Shown one piece after another: positions 47,073-54,903 of a DNA stretch of 64,000 nucleotides. This stretch comes from Streptomyces lincolnensis (lineage in GTDB: Bacteria; Actinomycetota; Actinomycetes; Streptomycetales; Streptomycetaceae), in contig NZ_CP016438.1 of NCBI RefSeq assembly GCF_001685355.1, positions 4,154,001 through 4,218,000 of the forward strand. The letters are read 5' to 3'. The translations under genes and the position numbers were made by a program. Below the pieces are notes generated by a model. That model did no database searches and was not told the origin of the DNA. It saw nothing but the letters and a program-made list of their open reading frames with translations. How positions within the stretch are numbered: position 1 is the stretch's first letter; every line of letters starts with the position of its first letter.

Positions 47073-48515
47073 ATGCCCGCTCCTTCCCTCCCCCTGACCG
47101 GGACGTCCGCCCGCCCCCACATACCCGCGCCGGTCACGCCCGCCCCGCGTGACCGGCTTCTGCTGTTCCCCCGGAGGGATCCCTGGGTGCTCGCGGGGGC
47201 CCTGTTCCTCGCCTACGCGACGGTGTCGGTGGGGCGGTACCGGCACATGGCCTCGATGTCGTGGGACCTGGGGATCTTCGAGCAGGTGGTGCGGGCGTAC
47301 GCGCATCTCCGGGTGCCGGTGGCCGATCTGAAGGGGCCGGGGTTCAACATCCTGGGGGACCACTTCAGCCCGGTGACGGTGGTGCTGGCGCCGCTGTACC
47401 GGCTCTTCCCCTCGCCGGTGACGCTGCTGGTGGCGCAGGCGGCGTTGTTCGCGCTGTCGGCGGTGCCGGTGACACGGGCGGCGGCGGGGCTGCTGGGGCG
47501 GCGGCGGGGGCTGGCCCTCGGGGTGGCGTACGGGCTGTCGTGGGGGGTGCAGCGGGCGGTCGACTTCGACTTCCACGAGATCTGCTTCGCCGTACCGCTG
47601 ATCGCGTTCGCGCTGGAGGCGGTGCTCGCGCGACGGTGGCGGAGCGCCCTGTGCTGGGCCCTTCCGCTGGTCCTGATGAAGGAGGACCTGGGACTGACCG
47701 TGGCGGCGATCGCGGTGGTGGTCGCGCTGCGGGCCCGGCACTTCGCGCCGCGGACGGTGCCGTACGCCCTCGCGGTGGCCCTGTTCGGCGTGCTCGCCAC
47801 CGCGCTCACACTCACCGTCGTGATCCCGGCCTTCAACACCACCGGGGCGTACGACTACTGGGACAAGGTGAGCGAGACGGGCGGCCCCTGGGACGGTCTC
47901 GACACCAAACTGCGGACGCTCGCCTGGCTGCTGATCCCCACCAGCGGCCTGTTCGCGCTGCGCTCGCCGCTCCTGCTGGTGGCGCTGCCGACGCTCGGCT
48001 GGCGGTTCCTCTCCGGCGACCCGCACTACTGGGGCACGGACTGGCACTACAGCGCCGTCCTCATGCCGGTGGTCGTCCTCGCGCTGGCCGACGCGCTCTC
48101 CGCCGCGCGGCACAGCCCGAGCGCCCGCGTGCGGTCGTACGCCTCCCATCTGCCGGCGGCCGTCGTCGCGGCGGCGCTGGCGCTGACCACCACGCTGCCG
48201 CTGTCCGCGCTGACCGAGGCGGACGTCTACCGCAAGCCGGCCGAGGTGCGGGCCGTGGAGGGGCTGCTGGACCGGATCCCGGACGGCGCGAGCGTGGAGG
48301 CGAACATCGGGCCGATCAGCCGGCTGACCTCGCGGTGCCGGGTGTTCTGGATCGGCAACACGCGGGGCATCGCCCCGGACTTCATCGCCATCGACAACTC
48401 CACCAGGTGGGTCGAGGACGTGATGGAGTACTCCCGGCAGCTGCATCCGCGGGCGACGTACGTCGTGGAGGGCTCCTCCCACGGCTATGTGCTGATGAAG
48501 CGCACGCGGCCCTGA
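47073..48515 (+). CDS. DUF2079 multi-pass membrane protein
   Basis: A 480-residue polytopic protein with about nine to ten transmembrane helices and GT-C-like layout: VLAGALFLAYATVSVGRYRH, the conserved ASMSWDLGIFEQVVRAYAHL, GDHFSPVTVVLAPLYRLFPS, FDFHEICFAVPLIAFALEAV, LVLMKEDLGLTVAAIAVVVA. The acidic DLGIFEQ and FDFHE positions resemble catalytic sites of polyprenyl-phosphate glycosyltransferases, but activity of DUF2079 proteins is not established. An in-frame start further in cannot be excluded. Confidence 0.82.
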   Translation: MPAPSLPLTGTSARPHIPAPVTPAPRDRLLLFPRRDPWVLAGALFLAYATVSVGRYRHMASMSWDLGIFEQVVRAYAHLRVPVADLKGPGFNILGDHFSPVTVVLAPLYRLFPSPVTLLVAQAALFALSAVPVTRAAAGLLGRRRGLALGVAYGLSWGVQRAVDFDFHEICFAVPLIAFALEAVLARRWRSALCWALPLVLMKEDLGLTVAAIAVVVALRARHFAPRTVPYALAVALFGVLATALTLTVVIPAFNTTGAYDYWDKVSETGGPWDGLDTKLRTLAWLLIPTSGLFALRSPLLLVALPTLGWRFLSGDPHYWGTDWHYSAVLMPVVVLALADALSAARHSPSARVRSYASHLPAAVVAAALALTTTLPLSALTEADVYRKPAEVRAVEGLLDRIPDGASVEANIGPISRLTSRCRVFWIGNTRGIAPDFIAIDNSTRWVEDVMEYSRQLHPRATYVVEGSSHGYVLMKRTRP

Positions 48516-48526
48516 ACACGGCGACG

Positions 48527-48568
48527 GCCCGGCGCCGAGAAGTCCCCCGTGACTTCTCGGCGCCGGGC
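48527..48568. terminator. Bidirectional terminator
   Basis: GCCCGGCGCCGAGAAGTC and GACTTCTCGGCGCCGGGC, a perfect 18-bp stem with 6-nt loop, between convergent genes. Confidence 0.9.
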
Positions 48569-48587
48569 GCTCCCCCGTGCGGGATGG

Positions 48588-51152
48588 CTACTCGGTGGCG
48601 ATGGCGTTCAGGACGTTCATCCGGCCCGCCCGGAACGCCGGGACGAGGGCGGCGAACAGGCCCACGAACGCGGAGCCGATGAACACCCCGATGATGGTCG
48701 TCCAGGGAATCTCCAGGACCCCCAGGCCCTCCAGGGCGAGCAGCTTCTGGGCGGTGGTGCCCCAGCCCATGCCCAGGCCGAGGCCGAGCAGGGCGCCGAA
48801 GAGGGCGATGACCACCGACTCCATGCGGATCATCCGCCGCAGCTGGCGCCGCGAGAGGCCGATCGCCCGCATCAGGCCGATCTCCCGGGTCCGCTCGACC
48901 ACCGACAGCGCGAGGGTGTTCACCACACCGAGCACGGCGACGATGATCGCGAGGGCCAGCAGGCCGTAGACCATGTTCAGCAACTGGCCGACCTGGTTCT
49001 TCAGTTCCTGCTTGTAGTCGGTCTGGTCGCGGACCTGGTACTGCGGGTACTTGTCCAGGGACTCCTTCAGGGCGGCGTAGGCCTGCTTCTCCTGGCCGTC
49101 CTTGGCCTTGGCGAACATGATCGAGTTGGGCGGGATCTGGTCGGCCGGGACGTACTTCCGCATCGTCTCGATGCTGAGGTAGCGCGAGCCCTTGTCCAGC
49201 GCCCCGCTGTCGTCGGTGACGGCGGCGACCTTCAGCCTGGCCGTCTCGCCGCCCTTGAAGGCGACGGTGATGGTGTCGCCGACCCGCACGCCGTGGGCCT
49301 TGGCGTAGTCGGAGCCGACCGACATGGCGTCCTTGCCGTAGGCGGCCGTGAGGGTGCCCGCCGTGGTGGGGCGGCGCAGGTCCTTGGCGTACGACGGGTC
49401 GGCGGCGGTGACGCCCTTGGTGTCCTTCTTGCCGTCGGGCGAGGTGAGGGTGGCCTCCAGCTCCTTGTAGCTGGTGACGTGGGCGAGGCCGGGGCTGCGC
49501 TCCATGGCCTGCTGGGCCTGGGGCACGATCCGCTGGTTGCCCTGGACGATGAAGTCCGCGCCGACGGACTTGTCGAGTTCGCTGGTGGCCGAGGCGACCA
49601 TCGAGGAGCCGACCACCGACAGACAGGCCACCAGGGCCAGGCCGATCATGAGGGCCGCGCCGGTGGCGCCGGTGCGGCGCGGGTTGCGCAGGGCGTTGCG
49701 CTCGGCGAGGCGGCCGACGGGTCCGAAGGCCCGCAGCAGTACCGCGCTGATCACCCGTACGACACCGCCGGCCAGCAGCGGGCCGATGACGACGAACCCG
49801 ATGAGGGTCAGCACGACTCCGCCGCCCAGCAGCAGCGCGCCCTCGCTCGCCTTGTCGGCGTTCGCGGCCGTGTAGAGGGCGAAGGTGCCCGCGCCGGTCA
49901 GGACGAGCCCGATCAGGCCGCGCACCAGGCCGGCCCTGCCGTCGGCGGGGGTGCCGGCGTCGCGCAGCGCGGCCATCGGGGAGACCTTGCCGGCGCGGCG
50001 GGCCGGCAGGTAGGCGGCGAGGACGGTGACCACGACACCGAGGACGAGTCCGGCGATCGGGGTCGTCGTCGTCACGGTGAGGTCGTCGGTGGAGAGGTTC
50101 ATGCCGGCCGCCGACATCAGCTTCATCAGGCCGATCGCGATGCCGACTCCGGCGCCCACGCCGAGGATGGACCCGACGACTCCGAGGAGCAGCGCCTCGA
50201 CCAGCACGGACCGGTTGACCTGCTTGCGGGAGGAGCCGATCGCCCGCATCAGGCCGATCTCGCGGGTTCGCTGGGCGACCAGCATCGAGAAGGTGTTGAT
50301 GATCAGGAAGATGCCGACCAGGAACGCGATCCCGGCGAAGCCGAGCATGGCGTACTTGATGACGTTCATGAACTGGTCGATGCCCTGACGGTTCTCGTCG
50401 GCGTTCTCCTTGGCCGTCTGGATCTTGAAGGTGCCGTCCAGGGCCTGGGTGACGTTCTGCTTGAGCTGCGCGTCGCTGGCGCCGTTCGCGGCGGTGACGT
50501 AGATCTGGGTGAACAGGCCGGTGGCGCCGAGCAGTTCACGCTGGGCGGTGGCGGTGTCGAAGTAGAAGACGGCCGCGCCGGGGTTGGTCACCTTGAAGGC
50601 GGCGACACCGACGATGCGTGCCGTGAAGTCACCGGCGACGGAGATGGTGCGCAGTTCGTCGCCGAGCTTGAGGTCGTGCTTGTCGGCGGTGTCGGCGTCG
50701 ACCATCACCTCGGTGGGGCCGCGCGGGGCGTGCCCGGAGGTGATGTCCATCGTGCGGGCGTCGCTGCTGGTCCAGTTGCCCGCGATGGTCGGGGCGCCGT
50801 CGCTGTTGCCCATGTTCTTGTTCGCGCTGTCGACGACGGTCACGTTCATCGCACTGACCGCGCCCTCGGCGGACTTGACGTCCTTCGCCTTCTCCACCTG
50901 CGGGAGCAGGGCGGCCGGCAGGGAGGCGGGCTTGCCGTTCTGCGGGGTGTCGTCGCTCTTGGCGCCCTTCGGGGAGACCGTGACGTCGGAGGCGGTCGAG
51001 GCGAAGAGCTTGTCGAACGTCGTGTTCATCGTGTCGGTGAAGACGAGCGTGCCGCAGACGAACGCCACCGACAGCATGACCGCGACGGCGGACAGGGCCA
51101 TGCGTCCCTTGTGCGCGAAGAAGTTGCGCATCGAGGTCTTCAGGACGGTCAT
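48588..51152 (-). CDS. FtsX-type ABC permease (system 2)
   Basis: An 854-residue double-FtsX permease with the same layout as the one at 24366-26894: N-terminal helix (MALSAVAVMLSVAFVCGTLV), extracytoplasmic domain, first FtsX domain with REIGLMRAIGSSRKQVNRSV, middle helices, second extracytoplasmic domain, and final FtsX domain with REIGLMRAIGLSRRQLRRMI. It is paralogous to system 1 over its length. Its ATG overlaps the ATPase stop (ATGA). Export substrate unknown. Confidence 0.9.
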   Translation of the reverse strand: MTVLKTSMRNFFAHKGRMALSAVAVMLSVAFVCGTLVFTDTMNTTFDKLFASTASDVTVSPKGAKSDDTPQNGKPASLPAALLPQVEKAKDVKSAEGAVSAMNVTVVDSANKNMGNSDGAPTIAGNWTSSDARTMDITSGHAPRGPTEVMVDADTADKHDLKLGDELRTISVAGDFTARIVGVAAFKVTNPGAAVFYFDTATAQRELLGATGLFTQIYVTAANGASDAQLKQNVTQALDGTFKIQTAKENADENRQGIDQFMNVIKYAMLGFAGIAFLVGIFLIINTFSMLVAQRTREIGLMRAIGSSRKQVNRSVLVEALLLGVVGSILGVGAGVGIAIGLMKLMSAAGMNLSTDDLTVTTTTPIAGLVLGVVVTVLAAYLPARRAGKVSPMAALRDAGTPADGRAGLVRGLIGLVLTGAGTFALYTAANADKASEGALLLGGGVVLTLIGFVVIGPLLAGGVVRVISAVLLRAFGPVGRLAERNALRNPRRTGATGAALMIGLALVACLSVVGSSMVASATSELDKSVGADFIVQGNQRIVPQAQQAMERSPGLAHVTSYKELEATLTSPDGKKDTKGVTAADPSYAKDLRRPTTAGTLTAAYGKDAMSVGSDYAKAHGVRVGDTITVAFKGGETARLKVAAVTDDSGALDKGSRYLSIETMRKYVPADQIPPNSIMFAKAKDGQEKQAYAALKESLDKYPQYQVRDQTDYKQELKNQVGQLLNMVYGLLALAIIVAVLGVVNTLALSVVERTREIGLMRAIGLSRRQLRRMIRMESVVIALFGALLGLGLGMGWGTTAQKLLALEGLGVLEIPWTTIIGVFIGSAFVGLFAALVPAFRAGRMNVLNAIATE

Positions 51153-51937
51153 GACGTGCGCCCCCGGGCGTCGAAGTCCTTCATGCGGTCCAGGACGGCC
51201 TCGGCGGTGGGCTTGTACATCTCGTCGACGATCCGGCCGTCAGCCAGGTAGAGCACACGGTCCGCGTAGGAGGCGGCGACAGGGTCGTGGGTGACCATCA
51301 CGATGGTCTGGCCCAGCTCGTCCACCGAGCGGCGCAGGAAGCTCAGCACCTCCGCGCCGGCACGGGAGTCGAGGTTTCCGGTCGGCTCGTCACCGAAGAT
51401 GATCTCGGGGCGGGCGGCCAGGGCACGGGCGACGGCGACGCGCTGCTGCTGGCCGCCGGAGAGCTGGGTGGGCCGGTGCTTGAGCCGGTCGCTGAGCCCC
51501 ACGGTGTCCACGACCCGTCCCAGCCACGCCCGGTCGGGCTTCCGGCCGGCGATGTCCATGGGCAGGGTGATGTTCTCGAGCGCGTTCAGCGTCGGCAGCA
51601 GGTTGAACGCCTGGAAGATGAAACCGATCCGGTCCCGGCGCAGCTGGGTGAGCTTCTTGTCCTTCAGGCCGGTGATCTCGGTCTCGTCCAGGTAGATCTG
51701 CCCGGAGGTGACGGTGTCCAGACCGGCGAGGCAGTGCATCAGCGTGGACTTGCCGGAGCCCGAGGGGCCCATGATCGCGGTGAACTGCCCGCGGGCGATG
51801 TCCACGTCGACGTGGTCGAGGGCGACGACACGGGTCTCCCCGGACCCGTACGCCTTGACGACCTGCCGCGCCCGCGCGGCAACGGCCGTACGCCCTCCAG
51901 TGCCCCCGTGCCTGGTGATGGTTACAGCCGATGTCAC
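51149..51937 (-). CDS. MacB/LolD-like ABC transporter ATP-binding protein (system 2)
   Basis: A 262-residue ATPase with Walker A MGPSGSGKST, FIFQAFNLLPTLNALENITL, signature LSGGQQQRVAVARALA, Walker B IIFGDEPTGNLDS and VMVTHDP. Very similar to the system 1 ATPase, including the GRTS C terminus. First gene of the pair, divergent from the DHA2 efflux gene across 413 bp. Confidence 0.93.
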   Translation of the reverse strand: MTSAVTITRHGGTGGRTAVAARARQVVKAYGSGETRVVALDHVDVDIARGQFTAIMGPSGSGKSTLMHCLAGLDTVTSGQIYLDETEITGLKDKKLTQLRRDRIGFIFQAFNLLPTLNALENITLPMDIAGRKPDRAWLGRVVDTVGLSDRLKHRPTQLSGGQQQRVAVARALAARPEIIFGDEPTGNLDSRAGAEVLSFLRRSVDELGQTIVMVTHDPVAASYADRVLYLADGRIVDEMYKPTAEAVLDRMKDFDARGRTS

Positions 51938-52350
51938 GGTATGTCTCCTATGTCGGTCAGCGCGTAAGTCGCCGAGGCCCGCTCGGCAGGTGCTGCGTGC
52001 TTGGGTACGGCGTTCAGTCTGGTCCCGGGAGGGTCCCCGGCGCGCTGGTGCTCAGCGCAGTCTTCTGCTGGGGAAAACCCCACCCCGGCCGGTTCGGTCA
52101 ACCACCCCCGACCGCTCCCCAGCGGCGTAAAGCCAGGTTAAGGAGCGGGCGGGCCCCGTCTCGTCCTCCGGCGGTACGAACCCTCCCCGAGCCGTAGTAC
52201 TGAGGTTCCCCTAGGGGCTCTCCACCGGTGGGTGGAGGCGTTCTCGGGGTCCGCTCCACCCACCGGTCCAGTCAGGCTGCACCCTGCCGTGGCGTGAGGG
52301 TCAAGTGAGATGGTGATGCGCGGCAGTTGGATGCAGGGGGAAGGAACCCG
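51938..52350. other. 413-bp divergent region between ABC system 2 and the efflux pump
   Basis: Holds both promoters, the hairpin at 52225-52266 and the palindrome CCCCTAGGGG around 52209-52218. Two-component or TetR operators could be here but I recognise none. No ORF is convincing. Confidence 0.5.
52225..52266 (+). other. 13-bp perfect stem hairpin in the efflux-gene leader
   Basis: CCGGTGGGTGGAG and CTCCACCCACCGG around a 16-nt loop, 85 bp before the efflux start. Could be a leader attenuator or operator. Confidence 0.45.
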
Positions 52351-53850
52351 GTGGGCGACATAAGACCCGCGCTCCGTGAGGACGCACCGCGCACCGCACC
52401 CGACCGGCGCGGGGCCGTGGTGGCGGCCCTGATGCTCGCGATGGCGCTGGCCGCTCTGGACTCCACCATCGTCTCCACGGCCGTGCCGCAGATCGTGGGT
52501 GATCTCGGCGGGTTCTCGGTCTTCTCCTGGCTGTTCTCCGGCTATCTGCTGGCCGTGACGGTCACACTGCCCCTCTACGGCAAGCTCTCCGACACCTTCG
52601 GGCGCAAACCGGTGCTGGTCGTGGGCGCGGTCCTGTTCCTGCTCGGGTCGCTGCTGTGCGCGGTGGCCTGGAACATGGGGGCGCTGATCGCGTTCCGGAT
52701 CGTGCAGGGGCTGGGCGGCGGGGCCTTGCAGGGGACGGTGCAGACGCTCGCCGCCGATCTGTACCCGCTGAAGGAGCGCCCGAAGATCCAGGCCAAGCTG
52801 TCCACGGTGTGGGCGGTGTCGGCGGTCGCGGGGCCGGGCGTGGGCGGGTTGCTGGCGACCTACGCGGACTGGCGGTGGATCTTCCTGGTCAACCTGCCGA
52901 TCGGGGCGGTCGCGCTGTGGATGATCGTCCGGTTCCTGCACGAGCCCGACCGGGGGACGACGGGCACGCGCGCGCGGGTCGACTGGGCGGGCGCGCTGGC
53001 GGTGTTCGCGTGCGGCGGGGTGCTGCTCACCGCGCTGGTGCAGGGCGGCGTGGCGTGGCCGTGGCTGTCGGGCCCCTCGCTCGCCCTGTTCGCCGCGGGG
53101 CTCGCGCTGGCCGGGGTCGTGGTGCTGGTGGAGCGACGGGCGGCCGAGCCGATCATCCCCGGGTGGGTGTGGCGCCGCCGCACGATCGCCGCGGTGAACC
53201 TGGCCCTGGGCGCGCTGGGCCTGCTGATGGTGGCGCCGAGTGTCTTCCTGCCGACCTACGCCCAGTCGGTGCTGGGCCTGGCCCCGGTGGCCGCCGGGTT
53301 CGTGCTGTCGGTGTGGACGCTCAGCTGGCCGGTGTCGGCGGCGCTGAGCCAGCACGTCTACCGGCGCATCGGCTTCCGCAACACGGCGATGCTCGGGATC
53401 GGCTCGGCGGCGCTGATCCTGCTGGCGTTCCCGTTCCTGCCGTATCCCGGCCGGGCCTGGCAGCCGGCCCTGCTGATGCTGCTGCTCGGCGGCGCGCTCG
53501 GCCTCTTCCAACTCCCCCTGCTCGTCGGTGTCCAGTCCACGGTCGGCTGGGAGGAACGCGGCACGGCCACCGCGTCCGTCCTGTTCTGCCGCCAGACCGG
53601 CCAGACCGTCGGCGCGGCGGTCTTCGGCGCGATCGCCAACGGGGTGCTCGCCGCCCGGCTCGGCGGCGCCGGCGACCTGGACTCCGTCACCCGCGCCCTG
53701 GACGCGGGCCCCGCCCCCGAGGCGACCCGGCGGGCCGTCGCGGACGCGGTCCACGCGGTCTACCTGGGCGCTTCCTGCGCGGCGGCACTGGCGTTCCTGG
53801 TCCTGCTGTTCCTCGCCCCGCGACGGTTCCCGCTGCTCAAGGAGCAGTGA
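52351..53850 (+). CDS. DHA2-family MFS drug efflux transporter
   Basis: A 499-residue 14-helix MFS protein (EmrB/QacA subfamily). N-terminal motif LAALDSTIVSTAVPQIVGDL, motif A GKLSDTFGRKPVLVVG, motif C region AVSAVAGPGVGGLLATY, and GWEERGTATASVLFCRQTGQ in the second half. Exports drugs or metabolites by proton antiport. GTG at 52351 was chosen because AAGGA lies 5 nt upstream; an in-frame TTG at 52327 lacks one. No TetR gene is adjacent. Confidence 0.92.
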   Translation: MGDIRPALREDAPRTAPDRRGAVVAALMLAMALAALDSTIVSTAVPQIVGDLGGFSVFSWLFSGYLLAVTVTLPLYGKLSDTFGRKPVLVVGAVLFLLGSLLCAVAWNMGALIAFRIVQGLGGGALQGTVQTLAADLYPLKERPKIQAKLSTVWAVSAVAGPGVGGLLATYADWRWIFLVNLPIGAVALWMIVRFLHEPDRGTTGTRARVDWAGALAVFACGGVLLTALVQGGVAWPWLSGPSLALFAAGLALAGVVVLVERRAAEPIIPGWVWRRRTIAAVNLALGALGLLMVAPSVFLPTYAQSVLGLAPVAAGFVLSVWTLSWPVSAALSQHVYRRIGFRNTAMLGIGSAALILLAFPFLPYPGRAWQPALLMLLLGGALGLFQLPLLVGVQSTVGWEERGTATASVLFCRQTGQTVGAAVFGAIANGVLAARLGGAGDLDSVTRALDAGPAPEATRRAVADAVHAVYLGASCAAALAFLVLLFLAPRRFPLLKEQ

Positions 53851-53893
53851 TATTCGCGTGCCCCACCGGTGGCGGCTGCCTATCCTGCGCCTC

Positions 53894-54373
53894 ATGGTGA
53901 GACTGGAGCGGCTGCGGGCCGACCACGCGGACACCCTGCTGGCCTTCGAGCGGGCGAACCGCGCCTATTTCGCGCGGTCGATCCCGGACCGGGGGGACGC
54001 GTACTTCGCCGAGTTCACCGGCCGGCTCGCGGCCCTGCTCGCCGAACAGGACGCCGGTGTCTGCCACTTCCACGTGATCAAGGACGACCGGGACGAGCTG
54101 GTCGGCCGGGTCAACCTGGTCGACGTCACGGACGGCACGGCCGAACTGGGCTACCGGGTGGGCGAGTCGGCCGCGGGCCGGGGGGTGGCGAGCGCGGCGG
54201 TCGGGGAGGTCTGCCGGCTGGCGGAGACGACGTACGGTCTGCTCTCGCTCACCGCGGTCACGACCCTCGACAACCCGGCGTCCCGGACCGTCCTCGAACG
54301 CAACGGTTTCACCGTCACCGGCGACTTCACCATCGGCGACCGCCCCGGCGTCCGCTACACGCGGCCGTTCTGA
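53894..54373 (+). CDS. GNAT-family N-acetyltransferase (RimJ/RimL type)
   Basis: A 159-residue acetyltransferase. Start MVRLERLRADHADTLLAFER, motif D/A region AELGYRVGESAAGRGVASAA (acetyl-CoA pyrophosphate loop RGVASA) and motif B TAVTTLDNPASRTVLERNGF are typical of ribosomal-protein/small-molecule N-acetyltransferases. ATG 43 bp after the efflux gene, possibly in one operon. Substrate unknown. Confidence 0.9.
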   Translation: MVRLERLRADHADTLLAFERANRAYFARSIPDRGDAYFAEFTGRLAALLAEQDAGVCHFHVIKDDRDELVGRVNLVDVTDGTAELGYRVGESAAGRGVASAAVGEVCRLAETTYGLLSLTAVTTLDNPASRTVLERNGFTVTGDFTIGDRPGVRYTRPF

Positions 54374-54386
54374 ACGGAAGCCGGCG

Positions 54387-54776
54387 TCACCGCTCCCGTT
54401 CGAACCAGTCCCTGGACTGGTTCAGGAACAGCAGCACGAGCGCGGGCGCGCCCAGCCCGATCCGCAGCCCGGCGTCCAGGAACTCCAGGGGCGCGTCCGC
54501 GCCGGACAGCCGGCTGACGGTCGGCAGAAGCATGAACAGCAACAGCACGATGGTCGTGATCCGGACCCCGCCCCGCGCACGACCGCCGTAGGTCAGGGCG
54601 AGCAGCGCGCAGACCCACACGAACAGCCAGGGCGCCATCATGTCGCCGAGCCCGTAGGAGGTCAGGCCCCCGGAGCGCGCGAGCACCACGACCATGCCGG
54701 TGAACGCCAGCGCGAACAGCAGCAGTTGAGCGGCCCGCACCTGCCCGGGCAGCACGGACTCACGTACGTCGGACAT
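54387..54776 (-). CDS. Small membrane protein
   Basis: A 129-residue protein with about four transmembrane helices (AAQLLLFALAFTGMVVVLAR, APWLFVWVCALLALTYGG, GVRITTIVLLLFMLLPTVSR, LRIGLGAPALVLLFLNQSRD). The start MSDVRESVLPGQVR at 54776 has GGGGG 9 nt upstream; ATG 54785 is too close to it. Convergent with the GNAT gene. Family not recognised. Confidence 0.72.
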   Translation of the reverse strand: MSDVRESVLPGQVRAAQLLLFALAFTGMVVVLARSGGLTSYGLGDMMAPWLFVWVCALLALTYGGRARGGVRITTIVLLLFMLLPTVSRLSGADAPLEFLDAGLRIGLGAPALVLLFLNQSRDWFERER

Positions 54777-54903
54777 CGACACCATCCCCCAAGAACCCCG
54801 CCCCCGGTCAACCGGCGCATCGTACCGACCCGGACACGAAACCAGGGTCGCCCCCTCCCCACGCAGGACGCCCGCCCCGCCCTCGTCGGCGTCTGCTGGA
54901 TGC

